The translations under genes were made by a program, and so were the position numbers. The notes beneath the pieces were generated by a model that was given only the letters and a program-made list of their open reading frames with translations, searched no databases and was not told the DNA's origin. Below, in pieces: positions 32,621-44,605 of a stretch of DNA of 64,000 nt (positions within the stretch are counted from its first letter, which is position 1; each line of letters begins with the position of its first letter). The stretch comes from Enoplolaimus lenunculus (Eukaryota > Nematoda > Enoplea > Enoplida > Thoracostomopsidae): assembly GCA_030248215.1 (NCBI GenBank), contig JASANG010003204.1:1-64000 (forward strand), read 5' to 3'.

Positions 32621-32940
32621 CCAAGAATGCATGATACAAGAGTGTGCAACTCTTTGAATTCCGCATGATACAAAATGTACCACCGGGCGTTGCGCTTTTG
32701 GCTGCTGACCCCCTTGTTTAGAAAAACGGTCGCTGTCACATGCAATAACCCTAAATTAAACTATAAGCGGAGCAATTTTTGTTGCTGGATACATAAAGGG
32801 GCATGGTTCGCATAGGTTGTACCCCCCTCTAAATAGAGGGGAAGTTGGCCAAAAACGCAACGCGCACCCGGTGCATTCTTTTCTGCACAGAATGAACCCA
32901 GTTGCACACTCTTGTTCAAGTATGTACCATCCACTCTTGG
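32621..32940. mobile_element. Family F MITE copy 2
   Basis: Outer ends CCAAGAATGC and CCACTCTTGG; inner ends AAGAGTGTGCAACTC and AGTTGCACACTCTT. Flanked by TAGAG on both sides, a possible 5-bp duplication. The interior matches the copy at 10186. Confidence 0.82.
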
Positions 32941-33350
32941 TAGAGCTAATGCCTTTTTTACAGATACGCATTCATTTCCTGTAGGGAACAACTTTCGAAA
33001 AGACCCTCATACAGCCACCGTAATGCCTTTTTCAACAAGCTAAAATAAAACTATAACGCCAACCAGCGGGGGATCCACAAAATATTTACGGGGTTTTATA
33101 TTTGGCAAAATTTTTAGTTTAATACGAACCAGAGTTCACTTCATGGGCACCCAATCAACGCTTCTAGATCCGGCCCCTGCGAACCATATATATGTTTTAG
33201 TCCTAGAAACAAATTCCTCTGCCAAATTAAAAAATTTCACCTACGCGTTTCAAGGGGTCCTTGCCCAGCGCCTAGCTCACTACAACATACATATTATATA
33301 GTACGCGATTTCCCATAGCAAGCCACCACCATATTACCACCAATCTATAT

Positions 33351-33590
33351 ATGTTAAAGCTGGAACTCCCCACATACATATTTTGGGCAACTTTCCAGCA
33401 TTACTATGAATACAATTTTTTCACACACGAATATATATTAAAGCTGGAACTCCCCACGTACGTATGTTGGGCAACTTTCCAGCATTACTATAAATACAAT
33501 TTTTTCACACACGAATATATATTAAATCTGGAACTCCCCGCATACGTATTAGGGCAACTTTCCAGCATTACTATGATTACAAATTTTAGA
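33351..33590. repeat. 84-bp tandem repeat
   Basis: Nearly three tandem copies of an 84-bp unit, starts about 33361, 33445 and 33529 at TGGAACTCCCC. As 84 is a multiple of 3, one + frame stays open (LELPTY...WATFQHYY repeats), which explains the apparent ORF. Confidence 0.85.
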
Positions 33591-33837
33591 AAGTTTGTGC
33601 ATTGCGCAAAGCCGGACTACTAGTATTAATAAAAAAGAAACCTTTCCACAACATAACGGCCAACCTGCTCGACAGAGACCTACTTCAATTGCAGTTCAAT
33701 CTATAATTAAAATCTAAATACAATTCAATAACAAAACACACTATACACACATATATACAATCGCGTTGTCTAGCGACGTAACGTTGAAAATCAATATATT
33801 AATTACTCATATTCTCACACATATATAATATATAACA

Positions 33838-34070
33838 CGGTGCAACCGGATACCAGAAATACCAGAGCCGAAACCGGAAACTTAAACATCCGGCCCAACA
33901 GCAGAACACGCCGGAGAAGGACACCTTAGTAAGACAGTGTACCTTGACCGCAACTGGATTTGTAACTGATACCGGAAATGCAACCGGAAAGTCAAAACAA
34001 AACGCTTACTTGGATACTTAAAAATAGATAAATGATTAAATATATGTAAATATATATCCGGTAGATACAT
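33838..34070. mobile_element. Family D-like fragment
   Basis: CACGGTGCAACCGGATACC, then CCGGAAAC and CCGGAAATGCAACCGGAAA units. No matching right end was found. Confidence 0.55.
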
Positions 34071-34429
34071 GAACAACCTAACTACATACGTCAATGTATG
34101 TGTACGTTTCTAATGGCCCTTACAACTAGTATAAATCACTAAGAGCGTCCGTGAAAAACTACAATTAGACATCTATAAAGCAATTTCTTTTCCTGTCTAA
34201 TCGACTGATTGATTATTTAGCCAACCAAAACCGTAGCAGAACCTAACTATCATTTTCAAAAACATGGTAATCGTGTTTATAATAACTTTCTTGCTGCTGT
34301 AAAAGATATATTACACATTTACACATAGGGTGTTCATATTGGTACTTGTTTAGATAGCCCATAAAAGCAGTCTCCTCTTGCACATTTATAGAGTATTAGG
34401 TATGGACACTTTACATTTCAATCAGGGGA

Positions 34430-34625
34430 CTACCGCCAATATGCGACCGAATATCCGGCTCCGGTTTAATATCCGGCAAAAACCGATATCCGTAATCGGT
34501 ATACGGAATAGGTAATCCTACCGGATACCTACGACTAGTGGTCTTGAATACCATAAACTTTTGACAAGTGAACATGCTTATCATCCTACTGCGATTACCT
34601 TTCCGCGCAAGTAAGTTGTTAACTT
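34430..34625. mobile_element. Family D-like fragment (GGATATCCGG subtype)
   Basis: CGACCGAATATCCGGCTCCG, TAATATCCGGCAAAAACCG and a later TACCGGATACC follow the order of the first half of the copy at 32019. Confidence 0.6.
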
Positions 34626-34739
34626 TTAACATACATAAGTAAATATAATGTAAAAAAATATATTATAATAATATTACGTAATTTTAATTCAGTAAACATA
34701 CACTTTTGCACGACTCTGATAAACGTATTTTTGTTTGAA

Positions 34740-35730
34740 AGCCTGTCATACTGGTGTGTTAACCTCTCATTGGTGGTTTAAAATTTTAAGCCGTTTATTA
34801 GCTACAGGCTAATTTGTATAATTGGTTAAGCCTAAATTGTGACTTTTTAAGATATTTCACCAATAATTACGGTTACAAGCAATGTAATTTTAGTATTAAA
34901 CGGTTTTGGGGTGCGCGGAATCTAAATAAAACGTTTGTAAACCTTTAGAACCGACAAATCAATAGTTAGCTACGTTATTTTACTAATTATTACGGTTACA
35001 AGCAGTCTAATTTCAATTCCAAGGGGTTCGTGAGTGCGAGGAATGCTAATTAGCTTAGTTTTAGCTTTAGCTAAATTAAAACTTTTTAATTTATTTCAGA
35101 GATTATTTGGGTTGCCTAATAAAATGTTTGTAAACCTTTAGAAGCTCTAAATGTATAGTTGTCTAACATCTAATTTGCATATTGGTATCCGGTATAAACC
35201 TAACGGATACTGGATATTTGAAATTGTGGTTCCAAATATCATTAAGCTGCTTTTTCCGGATCCGGTATAAAGATTACTATCTGGCTCCGGTTCTGGTAAA
35301 ATTAATATCCGGACAATCGCTAACTTTTTGCCTTTACTGACTTTAGATTCCCTATTGGGGAAGAGGGGCATCACTGGGCCAAAACCTTTCCCCAAACTCG
35401 ATTTTGCAGCTGCTCCAGAAACTAACTAGTCGTAGTGGAACTACATGTATTAGGCGAAACTCGAACACACTTAAGCAATTAAGCTAATATACAAATTAGT
35501 TGTATTAAGCGAAACTCGAACACACTTAAGCAGTTAAGCTAATATACAAATTAGTTATTAGCTAACTATTCATTTATAGGTTTTCGTGGTTTGTAAACAA
35601 TTTATTTAGATTCCTCGAGCCAAAAACTCTTCGGTAACCCTCATAATCAGTGAAATATTTTAGAAAGTCCTAATTGCAAATTAGCAATTAGCTAACTGTT
35701 CAATTATCGGTTTTGAAGTTTGTAGACAAT
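34740..35730. mobile_element. Family E composite with embedded family D piece
   Basis: Alternating family E blocks (TTGCATATTAGCTTA, GGTTTTGGGGTGCG, TAGCTAACTATTCA) run in both directions; family E tips TAGTCGTAGTGGAACTACAT occur at 35428. A CCGG-rich family D piece lies at 35180-35315. A 60-bp segment with CGAAACTCGAACACACTTAA is duplicated at 35452 and 35510. Confidence 0.6.
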
Positions 35731-35887
35731 TTATTCAGATTCCTTGCACCAAAAACTTTTTACTGCCGAAATTATATTGCGTGTAGTAACTCTAATAACT
35801 GCGATGTCTGTCAAAAACCCGAGACTACTGCTTTCGGTTTCGGTCAATTTTAAACCGTGTTTTTGAATGTTTTTCAGAAACGTTTTG

Positions 35888-36141
35888 GCGTTACGCCCCA
35901 TACCCACATGCAAATTTTTGCATCTAAAACACATGCAAGATTTTGCAGCAAGAACTTGCAGATGCAACTTGTAGCTACAAGTTTTATTAATGAGTTTTCG
36001 AACAAAGCTTGAACCTGCAAGCATATCCGGTCGCCACTTGGTTGCAGCTGCAATTTCTTTCTGTGAAAAATTTGCTTGTGCACACTACAGCTGGGAGTTC
36101 TCGCAACGAAAATTTGAATGTGCGAATGGGGCGTAAAAACT
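35888..36141. mobile_element. MITE with TTACGCCCCAT inverted ends
   Basis: Left GCGTTACGCCCCATACCCAC followed by ATGCAAATTTT; right AAAATTTGAATGTGCG then AATGGGGCGTAA. The interior is rich in TTGCA/TGCAA. About 250 bp, no coding capacity. Confidence 0.7.
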
Positions 36142-38100
36142 TGTTGAATTCACTCAGAATTGCTGGTTACTTTATGAATGAAATTAAAAACTGCTGAAAA
36201 ATTGTATTTATTTTATTTTTCACCTACCATTTGGTTCAGAATAAAACGCCGTTATAGAGAAGACTTAAAATCTAACAACCGTAAAAATACATGAATACAA
36301 ATATACCTTGACAACTGTTCATTTCAATTATCTTTTGCAAACACAATTAATCGGACTCCCTGCCAACAAAGGTCTTAAAAAGAAATCCAATCGCCTGTAA
36401 TCCAAGTAACTTGATACAGGTAATGCAAAGTCTTTATTGCGGTTAGACGAATTAATGTAAATTAGCCTATACATAGCAAACAAACAGTTCTGAATTTTTA
36501 CCCCAAAGCGATATTAATATTCCACAATGATAAGGCTTAGAAGTTTCTAAATTCGAGTTTCAGGGCCAGATGTACGGACCACTACCTTTCAACTAGGAGA
36601 ACAAAATAAAACGCTTCAGCTTAAAAACTATTACTTCATAGCTTAAAAACGTATGAATGACAAGGTATGTAGCTGATTTATCCCGAAGAAACCACGGACG
36701 ATTGTGCGCGACACCCACAATAAATAGCCACTTATGCCAAGCCGGTGCGGCATGCGCCACTACATACGTATTACTAAGTCGTGCAACACTATAACACACA
36801 GCTTTCTATCGCCGTTTAGACGTAAGAGCAGACACAATCGTTACAGTCTTGTGCAATTGGCGATGAAATACTAAATTAGCCTGAAATCAAATTCGGGATT
36901 ACGCTTTCACGGTAGCCAACGTGAATTTTAAATTTTGAAAGGATGTAACAATGCATCATGTCTTCCAACAGATGCAAGTTATATAAACAAGATTTTTAAA
37001 GATATGTTGAGAGCCAAATTATAAAATTTTTGTCTCCTGAAACCAGCGGCAATGCTACCAGTTGCACGTGAAAGTTTATTGGAAAACACTTTCACAAAAC
37101 TGATTTCTAAGTTTTAGCAAAAAATTAACGCTCGAAAACTTGACACATTTAGCTAGAGCAGTTATACCAAATTGTGCCGAAGTTAATTCCTGCGCTGTGC
37201 GTGTTACACCAGATCTGGTATACTGACAATAACCGCTTGTTTTGTTTCTTCAATTGTCTTGCATTATTACAAAATTCTAACCACTTCTTCCGACTAGCTA
37301 CATGTTTAAGAGTTCATACATGTTCCTATAAATACAGAGCTGTGTATAGGCAATTTCAATGAACCCTTATTGAAATGTTTATTCCACAAACTAATCAACC
37401 GTTCATATCTGCGTGTAAATATATAGTGAACCATTGTTTAACTGGGATATGGGCTTAAATTAAACGAAATCACTATAACACAATCTTATTTAAACATTCC
37501 TAATTTTATTATTACCACCTTATAGACTAGAGTTTTTGTTTTATTTCAGCTTGTTAAACGAAATAAACAACAGAACTATTGTGTTTAACCCTTTCGTTTC
37601 ATGATTACACAGAGTTCCGTTATGCTAGGTGAAATACGTATAGCACCTTTATTTTCATTCTTTGCTTAGCGACAGGTTTTCAAATTGACAAAAGCCTGCA
37701 GTTGAATATCTCAAAATTTGCACAATTATAAAGTAAGTCGAGTACTAAAACATTTTAAATTTGTAAACTCATTATCAGTTGTTTCAAAGTAACGAGACCT
37801 TTCACCCAAATTTGAGAAGTGCTAGTAATATTTGATTTGGCACTATCTCGATCGGTGAACACTTAGCTAATCGTTTTACTGCTGTTTTTTCAGATTAAAG
37901 GACAGTATAAGATCATTTTTAAAACAAGCCTATAGTTATTGTGCAACGCTACATTTCAAAATAAGGGATACCTGAACCGAAATTGGGTTAGTTCAGCTTC
38001 ATTACAAACGAAACCCAATACTTAGACGGCAACGTTGGGGGTTAGGTGTGATTGAGACTGGCAGAGTCCGATTAGGTAGGTGGATGGGGTATATGTGGTG
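36142..38100. other. AT-rich spacer, no gene seen
   Basis: No supported gene. A weak, old family G-like palindrome (TATAGCACCTTT... TTTGAGAAGTGCTAG) lies at about 37630-37830. Confidence 0.5.
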
Positions 38101-38224
38101 TAACATGTGGATGTACCAGGGTTCAAACGGAATTCCTGTTCCGGCCGGAATTCCTGCAAAAATAGTCCGGATATCAGACCTTTTCATTGCTATGCAGCTG
38201 GAAAAGCAGGTTGCAGGGTGGTTT

Positions 38225-38310
38225 CTAACTTTTTACCTACACATTGTTTAAGTGAACGCTCTACCACTGCGCAGCGCAGCCCGGCTCTCCAACTAGACTA
38301 TATATCGACA
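38225..38310 (-). mobile_element. tRNA-derived SINE-like copy
   Basis: Minus strand: GAGAGCCGGGCTGCGCTGCG then CAGTGGTAGAGCGTTCACTT, a good tRNA-like A-box region. The B-box part is not clear. It follows a family D left tip at 38119. Confidence 0.6.
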
Positions 38311-38539
38311 CATGCTGCGTGCAAACTTGTAGTTAGTCATGAAAATGCAGATACCAGGTACGTATTTTACATACATGCTCCAATTTTTAAAGTCCATTGA
38401 CTGTCCACCTTTTTCGACTGAGTACCATGTTTACAGCGATGCAATTTGCCATTGTATCCACGGAGTGGCCATATGGCAACTGAGGCGACAACCGGAAGGA
38501 TGGTGGCAACAAACGGCGTGTCACGCTAGGGAGAATTCG

Positions 38540-38665
38540 GGACTTCAGACCTTTTAACTAAACAGCTGGAAAAGCGGGCCTACAGTGTTTGGATCGAAAT
38601 TCAGGCCTGCGGATCCTACCTTTGCGCCACGTAGCCCGGCGCTCCGACTCCTGCTGGCTATCATA
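38540..38665 (-). mobile_element. tRNA-derived SINE-like copy
   Basis: Minus strand: CCGGGCTACGTGGCGCAAAG then GTAGGATCCGCAGGCCTGAA and TTTCGATCC (B-box-like), then a TTTTCCAGCTGTTTAGTTAA tail. It shares body and tail with the next copy. Confidence 0.7.
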
Positions 38666-38849
38666 CATACAGTGCACTGCACTATATTGCTTGTGCCCAT
38701 AGCTCACAAGCACGTCACACATGCTTACATGCCCCAATTTTCACCAAGGTCTTCCCTTGATCGTCCACCCTATTTTCGACGTGATGCCGTATTCAAAGCG
38801 CAGCAATTTACCATTGCGCTCCCGGCGTATCATCCATGTTAGTCAAAGT

Positions 38850-38985
38850 AGGAATCGGGACTTCAGACCTTTTAACTAAACAGCTGGAAAACCGGGCCTG
38901 CAGAACTGGGATCGAACTTCAGGCCTGCAAATCTTTAAACGAACGCTTTACCTCTACCCCACGTAGTCCGTCCGTGCTAGATTAC
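38850..38985 (-). mobile_element. tRNA-derived SINE-like copy
   Basis: Minus strand: GACTACGTGGGGTAGAGGTA (A box), GCAGGCCTGAAGTTCGATCC (B box), then GCAGGCCCGGTTTTCCAGCT and GTTTAGTTAAAAGG. Best-preserved copy of the family; no poly(A) or other tail repeat resolved. Confidence 0.72.
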
Positions 38986-39156
38986 GTATGCACAGAACCA
39001 CATGTTTAGAGTGCGATTGGATATATATTTAAATTAGTTGCATTCATGCCAACTACCATGGAACTAGTTTTAACATACTTTTACATAATTTTCTGTCGTA
39101 CTGCTAACGTAAATGTTTGCATGTGCCCCGTACGTTCACAATACTAAAGCCTGATA

Positions 39157-39736
39157 AAGATGACCGTTGTTATTTTAGGGGCATAACAGCATATTCTTAT
39201 TCCTTACTAAAAGCCAAGCCTAATCCTAATCAAAAATAATTGCCTTCTCCGTAGCTACCTTTGTTTTACATAGAGACATCCCGGGGCTAGGATTTTACCC
39301 GGGGCCACGGTACCTGGGCCGGGGCCAACAAAATATATACACTAAACTTCAAATTTTATGTCCGTATATTTTGCATAAACGTGTATTTGTGAGCACGGTA
39401 CCGTTTTTTCCCATGTCGTGAAGTTACTGTTAATGCGTTTGCTATTTGCCATATTGCGTCGCGTGACATTTTGCGTATCGCAGTGTCTAAATTGTGTCAC
39501 GGGATGGTTGCCTAGATATATGTGTACAATGTTACTGTAGTGCTGTTGTAGTGTTTACAAAAGAATACCACAGCAGGAATGTTTTGGTATGTGAACGTGT
39601 GCATCGGCGGTACATTCATATGGGTCGGCGGTCGTTGTTTGATTTTATTTGTGTACCGTATGGCCCCGGCCCCGCGACGTCTGTAATTTTATAGTACCTG
39701 GGCAAAACGGGATATCCTTAAAAGTAACATGGGCCA
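39157..39736. mobile_element. Family A MITE split by a family H element
   Basis: Left end GACCGTTGTTATTTTAGGGG and right end TCCTTAAAAGTAACATGGGCC-type, about 580 bp apart. In between, TAGAGACATCCCGGGGC opens a family H copy at about 39272 that runs to about 39692 (GCCCCGGCCCCGCGACG). Confidence 0.65.
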
Positions 39737-39892
39737 AACAAATACGTATGCAACTCTACGCATCGCTAAAAACATAGAATAATGGAATAGGTTTGCTGTT
39801 ACAGTGTAAAAATGCATCGACGCGAGATGTTAAGCTTTGTGTCCAATATTTAAGTTAAATGGTTACCAATAATTTGCCACAAAAACGTAACA

Positions 39893-39990
39893 AACCCAGT
39901 TCCTGCATCTTTGAATGCAGGAACAGGAACGGGAATTGAATTTTTGCAATAATTCTTGCCGGAACAGGAATTCAAGTTGAACCTTGACCG
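39893..39990. mobile_element. Family D-like fragment (GGAACAGGAA subtype)
   Basis: GCAGGAACAGGAACGGGAAT and CCGGAACAGGAATTCAAG, ending TTGAACCTTG. One end only. Confidence 0.55.
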
Positions 39991-40214
39991 TGCCATTTAG
40001 TATTAGATTCGAATTAGTCATCCAGCTCCGGCAGGTTATTAGTTTCGGCTACGGCATTTTATGGTAGTCAGTCGCACTCTGGCTGGCAACCGGGAGGACG
40101 GTTCAATTTAATGTACTAAAATACACGCATTACCTATGTTGCTTGCTATATATATAAAAATATTTAAAAGACAAATATTAAGACGTAGTGAGCCATCCTT
40201 GTGGTACCTCATTC

Positions 40215-40640
40215 ACTCAAAATGTTATACCAGCCGTAGTAGAACTACATGTTTGACCCACTTACTTTCTAATTAATCGGTTTTGAAGGTTTACAAGCAA
40301 TCTATTTCATCTTCCGCACCCGAAAACGCTTTAGTACTGAATTTGCTTGCTTGTAACATTAATAATCAATGAAATAATTTAAAAAGTCCTAATTTATGCT
40401 TAACGAATTAAGCTAATACGTATGTAAAATAATATTAGCTAACTATTCAATTATCGATTGCGAAGGTTTATAGATAATTTATTCAGATTTCTCGCGCTCA
40501 AAATTCTTTAGTACTGAAATTAGATAGTGAAGTACAGTAAAAAGTCCTGATTTAGGCTTAATCAATAATGCAAATTAGCCTGTAGCTAATAAACGGCTTA
40601 AAATTTTAAAACCTCAATGAGAGGTTCACACCTCAGGATA
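40215..40640. mobile_element. Family E copy, partial
   Basis: CCAGCCGTAGTAGAACTACAT tip, then repeated GGTTTTGAAGGTTTAC, TAGCTAACTATTCAATTATC and AAAAAGTCCTAATTTA blocks. Right tip not found. Confidence 0.6.
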
Positions 40641-43085
40641 ATAAGCTTTCAAGCAAAAGATTCTTTTTGGACACACGGAGTACGGACGGACATTCACTTT
40701 TCGACCCCCGAGTACAAAACATGAAAAAATTTACAACTAAGTGAATGAAAATTTATGCAAAGAAAACATACGGTTACAGTACTGGTCCTGAATTGTTGTG
40801 ATACAATGATGCGACCAAAACATTTATATATCTCTAACAACGTATCTTTGTGCACTACAAAAATTTACTTTTTAACGTTTTTTATTCTTCATGTAATTCT
40901 GAAAACAATCGTCTATCTTGCTTTGTATGTCATAACGCTGGCGCAACGTAGCTAATAAATGAATTATCTGTAGCAAATTACGATAAGTGTAACTGTAGCG
41001 AGTACAACAAACAAGCAAAGTTAGCAAAATTTTACTTAGTTTGATACAATAACTTAATAGTAAATATGTGTAGCCGTTCTGGTGTATTATGCAAATTAAT
41101 TTTTGTTACGAAACAAAATTATGCTTAAACTCCGTCTCAGGTTGTTAGATTAAAATATTTGATGAGTGATTTTGTATAAGCACCGACGATGAAAGCGAAG
41201 AAGAAATCGCCTAAAACTCGCCAAGGGTACGTTTTTGACTAGTTGGCTGATAAGTATATAAAAACAGTAATTCGGTGCTGAAAATTATTTTAATTTCCAG
41301 TTCCTGTTCCTGTTCCTCTTTCACAAAAAATTCATTTCGTGTTCCGGTTCCTGTGTCGGCAAAATGTGAATTTACTGTTGGAACCCTGGAGGAATGTTAT
41401 TTTTTGTGTTTTAGCACGTATGTGCATACGTATATAGCTATTTGCCCATGATCAATTGACTTAGTTTAGCTGGTAACTCAAAGGTACAGCGTATCATTAG
41501 CTTTTACTAGTTTGCGCGGGTATTGATTATTGACACCAAGTTGTTGCTGTGTCACCATCTACCACAATCCATGCATGAGTTGTGTTTATACTGTGGCGGT
41601 AAGCCATTTTTAGTTATGTCTATTTAGCGCTTATTAGGCGTTTACTATTGTTGTTTAGTCATGTGTGTATAGATGTATGGATGTATTTGTAAGTGTTTAT
41701 ATAGCTTTATTCATGTGCACATGTATTTGTTTTTATTTAGCAATGTAATTATATATGCGATATATATACGTATATATATATGCGTCGTGCTTGATTGAAA
41801 GCATATATATATGTATATGCCTAATATGTGTAATAGGTTTAATACTTCGGTAATGGTATTGTGTGGTTAAATTATGGGAATATGTATGTATTAACTGCTT
41901 TCAGTTGAGGTCGCCGCTGGCAGCATTGGTAGTTGTTGTCAGATTGCGCTGTGCCCTGCCCTGAGTCTGTGGCGTTTAAACAAAGACGCGTCTGGTGTGG
42001 CTTAGTTAGCACCCTTTACGCATATATATGTATATATGTGCTTCTACCAAGGGCGGCCAAGGGGAATCAGTTTAGTTTTATTAAGGAATCATTTCTGGCT
42101 GTTTACGTGTGTGTTTAATAAACGACTAATGCATCTCATGATATTTTAATACGATTCGTTGTAAATTTTATAAACATTGCTTAGTTTCATTGATTGCGCT
42201 GATATGGTTGCAGGGACTTAGTGTGTCCTGGCATCTTGGGCACTTGGCTCCACAATTATGATTAACGCTTGGGTAAAGGATTAAGCAAAGGCTTAGGTTT
42301 AGGCAAAGGGTTAAAAAGGTTTACTCAAAAGTTATGGCTAAGGGAAGCTGTTTCGAAAACCTAAGCCTATACCTGAGTTGCGGAAAGGCACATGAGCAGT
42401 GCGATGTTTTTAAGTTTCATGACTTGTGTTAACTGCCATTAAATTTATGTACTTTCAACGTTAATGTTAATTTTGAATTTTTGAAATCCAGGCAATGGAG
42501 TCTAAGCTATTTTTTCTTTGGGTCGCGTCTCGGTAAGTTTCAAACAAATCAAAAACCCCAAAACCATGCCACTCAATTTTGTTATTGGCAACTATATTTA
42601 AGCGTTTGCCTAAGCCTAACACACAACTTAAATGCGGAGAAAAATTGCACAAGAGCCGAGAATGTTTAACATGACTGCGTAAACGAGTAGTCTTGTATAT
42701 TCTAATTGTTTAAAATGTTGATCTCAACGGCCAAGCTTAGATTACGTATGTATGTTCGGTAGTTTTTATTTATCAATATATAACTTATTTGAAGTGGTAA
42801 AATGTGTACTTATACAGTTATGTAGCAGGAATTGCAGAGAGAGAGAGTTGCTATAGCTGGTTCTTGGTATATCAGTTTGCGCTTTGTGTGTCACTCAGAC
42901 ATGTTGGATTTTCATCAGGTCCTGTGGTGAATGCTGGCGTACAATGGTAATTTAGTATTAACCAGTATAGGAAAAAAAGCTTTGGTTTGTAGTTGGATCG
43001 AAGATTAGGTAGATTTTTTAGTTTCCTATGTATGCCGTATACGCCGATTTCCATAGTTTAATTGCGTACATACCAGCGTTCCATC
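40641..43085. other. G/T-rich non-coding stretch, no gene seen
   Basis: No coding region found. From about 41400 the + strand is visibly rich in G and T. A family D end fragment (TTCCTGTTCC units, ending GTTGGAACCCTGG) lies at about 41282-41392 and a degenerate family A-like block (GCTTAGGTTTAGGC) at 42260-42375. Confidence 0.55.
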
Positions 43086-43345
43086 CAGGATGCGACCGGA
43101 TATCCAGTTCCAGTGTAAACCTGTTAAAAATTTTCCACAGTAACTGAAATAGATTGAAAAATCGAAGCTAACAATATATATACGTACAATTAATTTTTAA
43201 TTTAATAAATATATACTTTTGCGCGATTCATTTAATTTCAACTGCGATCATATTTACGTGCTATATCCGGTTAATATATACGGTTCCGGTGGTAAAAAAT
43301 CCAATATCCGTTTCCCGTATCCGGTAAATTTATAGGAATCGGAAT
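43086..43345. mobile_element. Family D-like element (GGATATCCGG subtype), degenerate
   Basis: CAGGATGCGACCGGATATCC at the left; TATATCCGGTTAATATATAC and ATATCCGTTTCCCGTATCC towards the right. The terminal inverted end is lost. Confidence 0.6.
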
Positions 43346-43464
43346 TTTTACGCTTTTGTGGCAAATTTATAATATATAGCCATTTATATAAACATTGGAA
43401 AGTTTGCCTTTAAAAAATTGTTATTTGAAAATAAGAAATAAGAGTGGTTCTATATTTTTTAAGT

Positions 43465-43548
43465 ATTTTAGTATCGTCCGCCGCGGTCTACGTTCGATAC
43501 GTACCTCACGATGACGGACGGCACCGCACGACAAGGATACAGCAACCC
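43465..43548. mobile_element. Family C MITE copy 5, right part
   Basis: GTCCGCCGCGGTCTACG, CTCACGATGACGGACGGC and the right end AAGGATACAGCAACCC, followed by TAA shared with the next copy. Confidence 0.65.
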
Positions 43549-43551
43549 TAA

Positions 43552-43711
43552 GGGTTGCGCTATATATATACTTGACGTCTGGTGTCGTCCGTCACCGTTC
43601 GTACCATATGTTATCGTACGTGAGTTATTTGCGTACGATACCTCACGGTGACGGACGGCACCGTACGGGCGACGGACGACGCTGGACGTCTACAAAAGTA
43701 TAGCGTATCCG
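43552..43711. mobile_element. Family C MITE copy 6
   Basis: GGGTTGCGCTATATATATAC directly after TAA (43549-43551); arms CGTCCGTCACCG and CACGGTGACGGACGG; right end AGTATAGCGTATCCG before TAA (43712-43714). 160 bp. Confidence 0.8.
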
Positions 43712-44014
43712 TAAACCAATAAATTTGTGTTGTGTTGTTGCGTACGTTCGTATTTAAATTGTAATGCATAAATGCTTGTTTAATCCGTTACTGTTATTCA
43801 TAGCGAGTTTAGTGCCCACGTAGTACAATACGTATTGTACGTATATAATTTTCTCTCATGTGCTTATATGTTTGCAGACTGTTTAGTATTTCCGGAAACT
43901 AAACTGTGCTTTGGTGTACAGTGTGGTGGTGGTGGTGGGCATTGTGTTAGCTTTAAAACGCGTTTAAGCAGATTTTTATGATATATATTTCTGCAAATCA
44001 GCGATGGGAGTCTC

Positions 44015-44420
44015 GAGATGTCTGTGTATTTGGCAGGTCTTGGTCTCGGTTTTTCGAGTCTCGGTGGTTTGCAACCGAAACAAGAATTCAAGGATTCAGC
44101 AAATGTAAGCCGGATAGTGAACTTTGTACCGGAACCGGATGTTAACCGGATATAGGGTCTAAATTTGTACACCGTTGGAAGTATTTGAGTCCTGCAAAAA
44201 TATGTATGTATTTATGGATTTATTTTGAATTTTTCATTCCATATCAGTGTCCATTCATGAATTGCTCGGAATTGCAGGCGCTTCAAAATATCTATATAGT
44301 ACTTTGACGTGCAAAAAACAGTTTTATGATATTTGAAACCACAAGCACAAATATCCGGTATAATTTGGAACCACAACTACAAATATACGGTAGATTTATA
44401 TGGGAACCGGACTCAATTCG
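44015..44420. mobile_element. Degenerate CCGG-rich repeat cluster
   Basis: TCTCGGTTTTTCGAGTCTCGG (as near 63545), then inverted family D pieces ACCGGAACCGGATGTTAACC and a later AATATCCGGTATAA. Borders are unclear. Confidence 0.5.
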
Positions 44421-44605
44421 GCTAGTTGTTTTGTCGGGTGGTTTTCAGGACATTGAAAAATTTGCATAGATAGTGGGTTTTGTGGAGCATCAAGATAGCT
44501 TGGCAAGGAGGTGGTAAGCGAGTTTTGATAAAGATACGTGGGCAGTTTTGTTTTGGTTCTTTTGGTGTGCGCATAATAAAAGGCTACTTAGTTTTGCTAA
44601 TTGGC

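Noticed and set aside
33351-33623. Small protein with 28-residue repeats
   Set aside because: Explained by an 84-bp tandem repeat whose period is a multiple of three.
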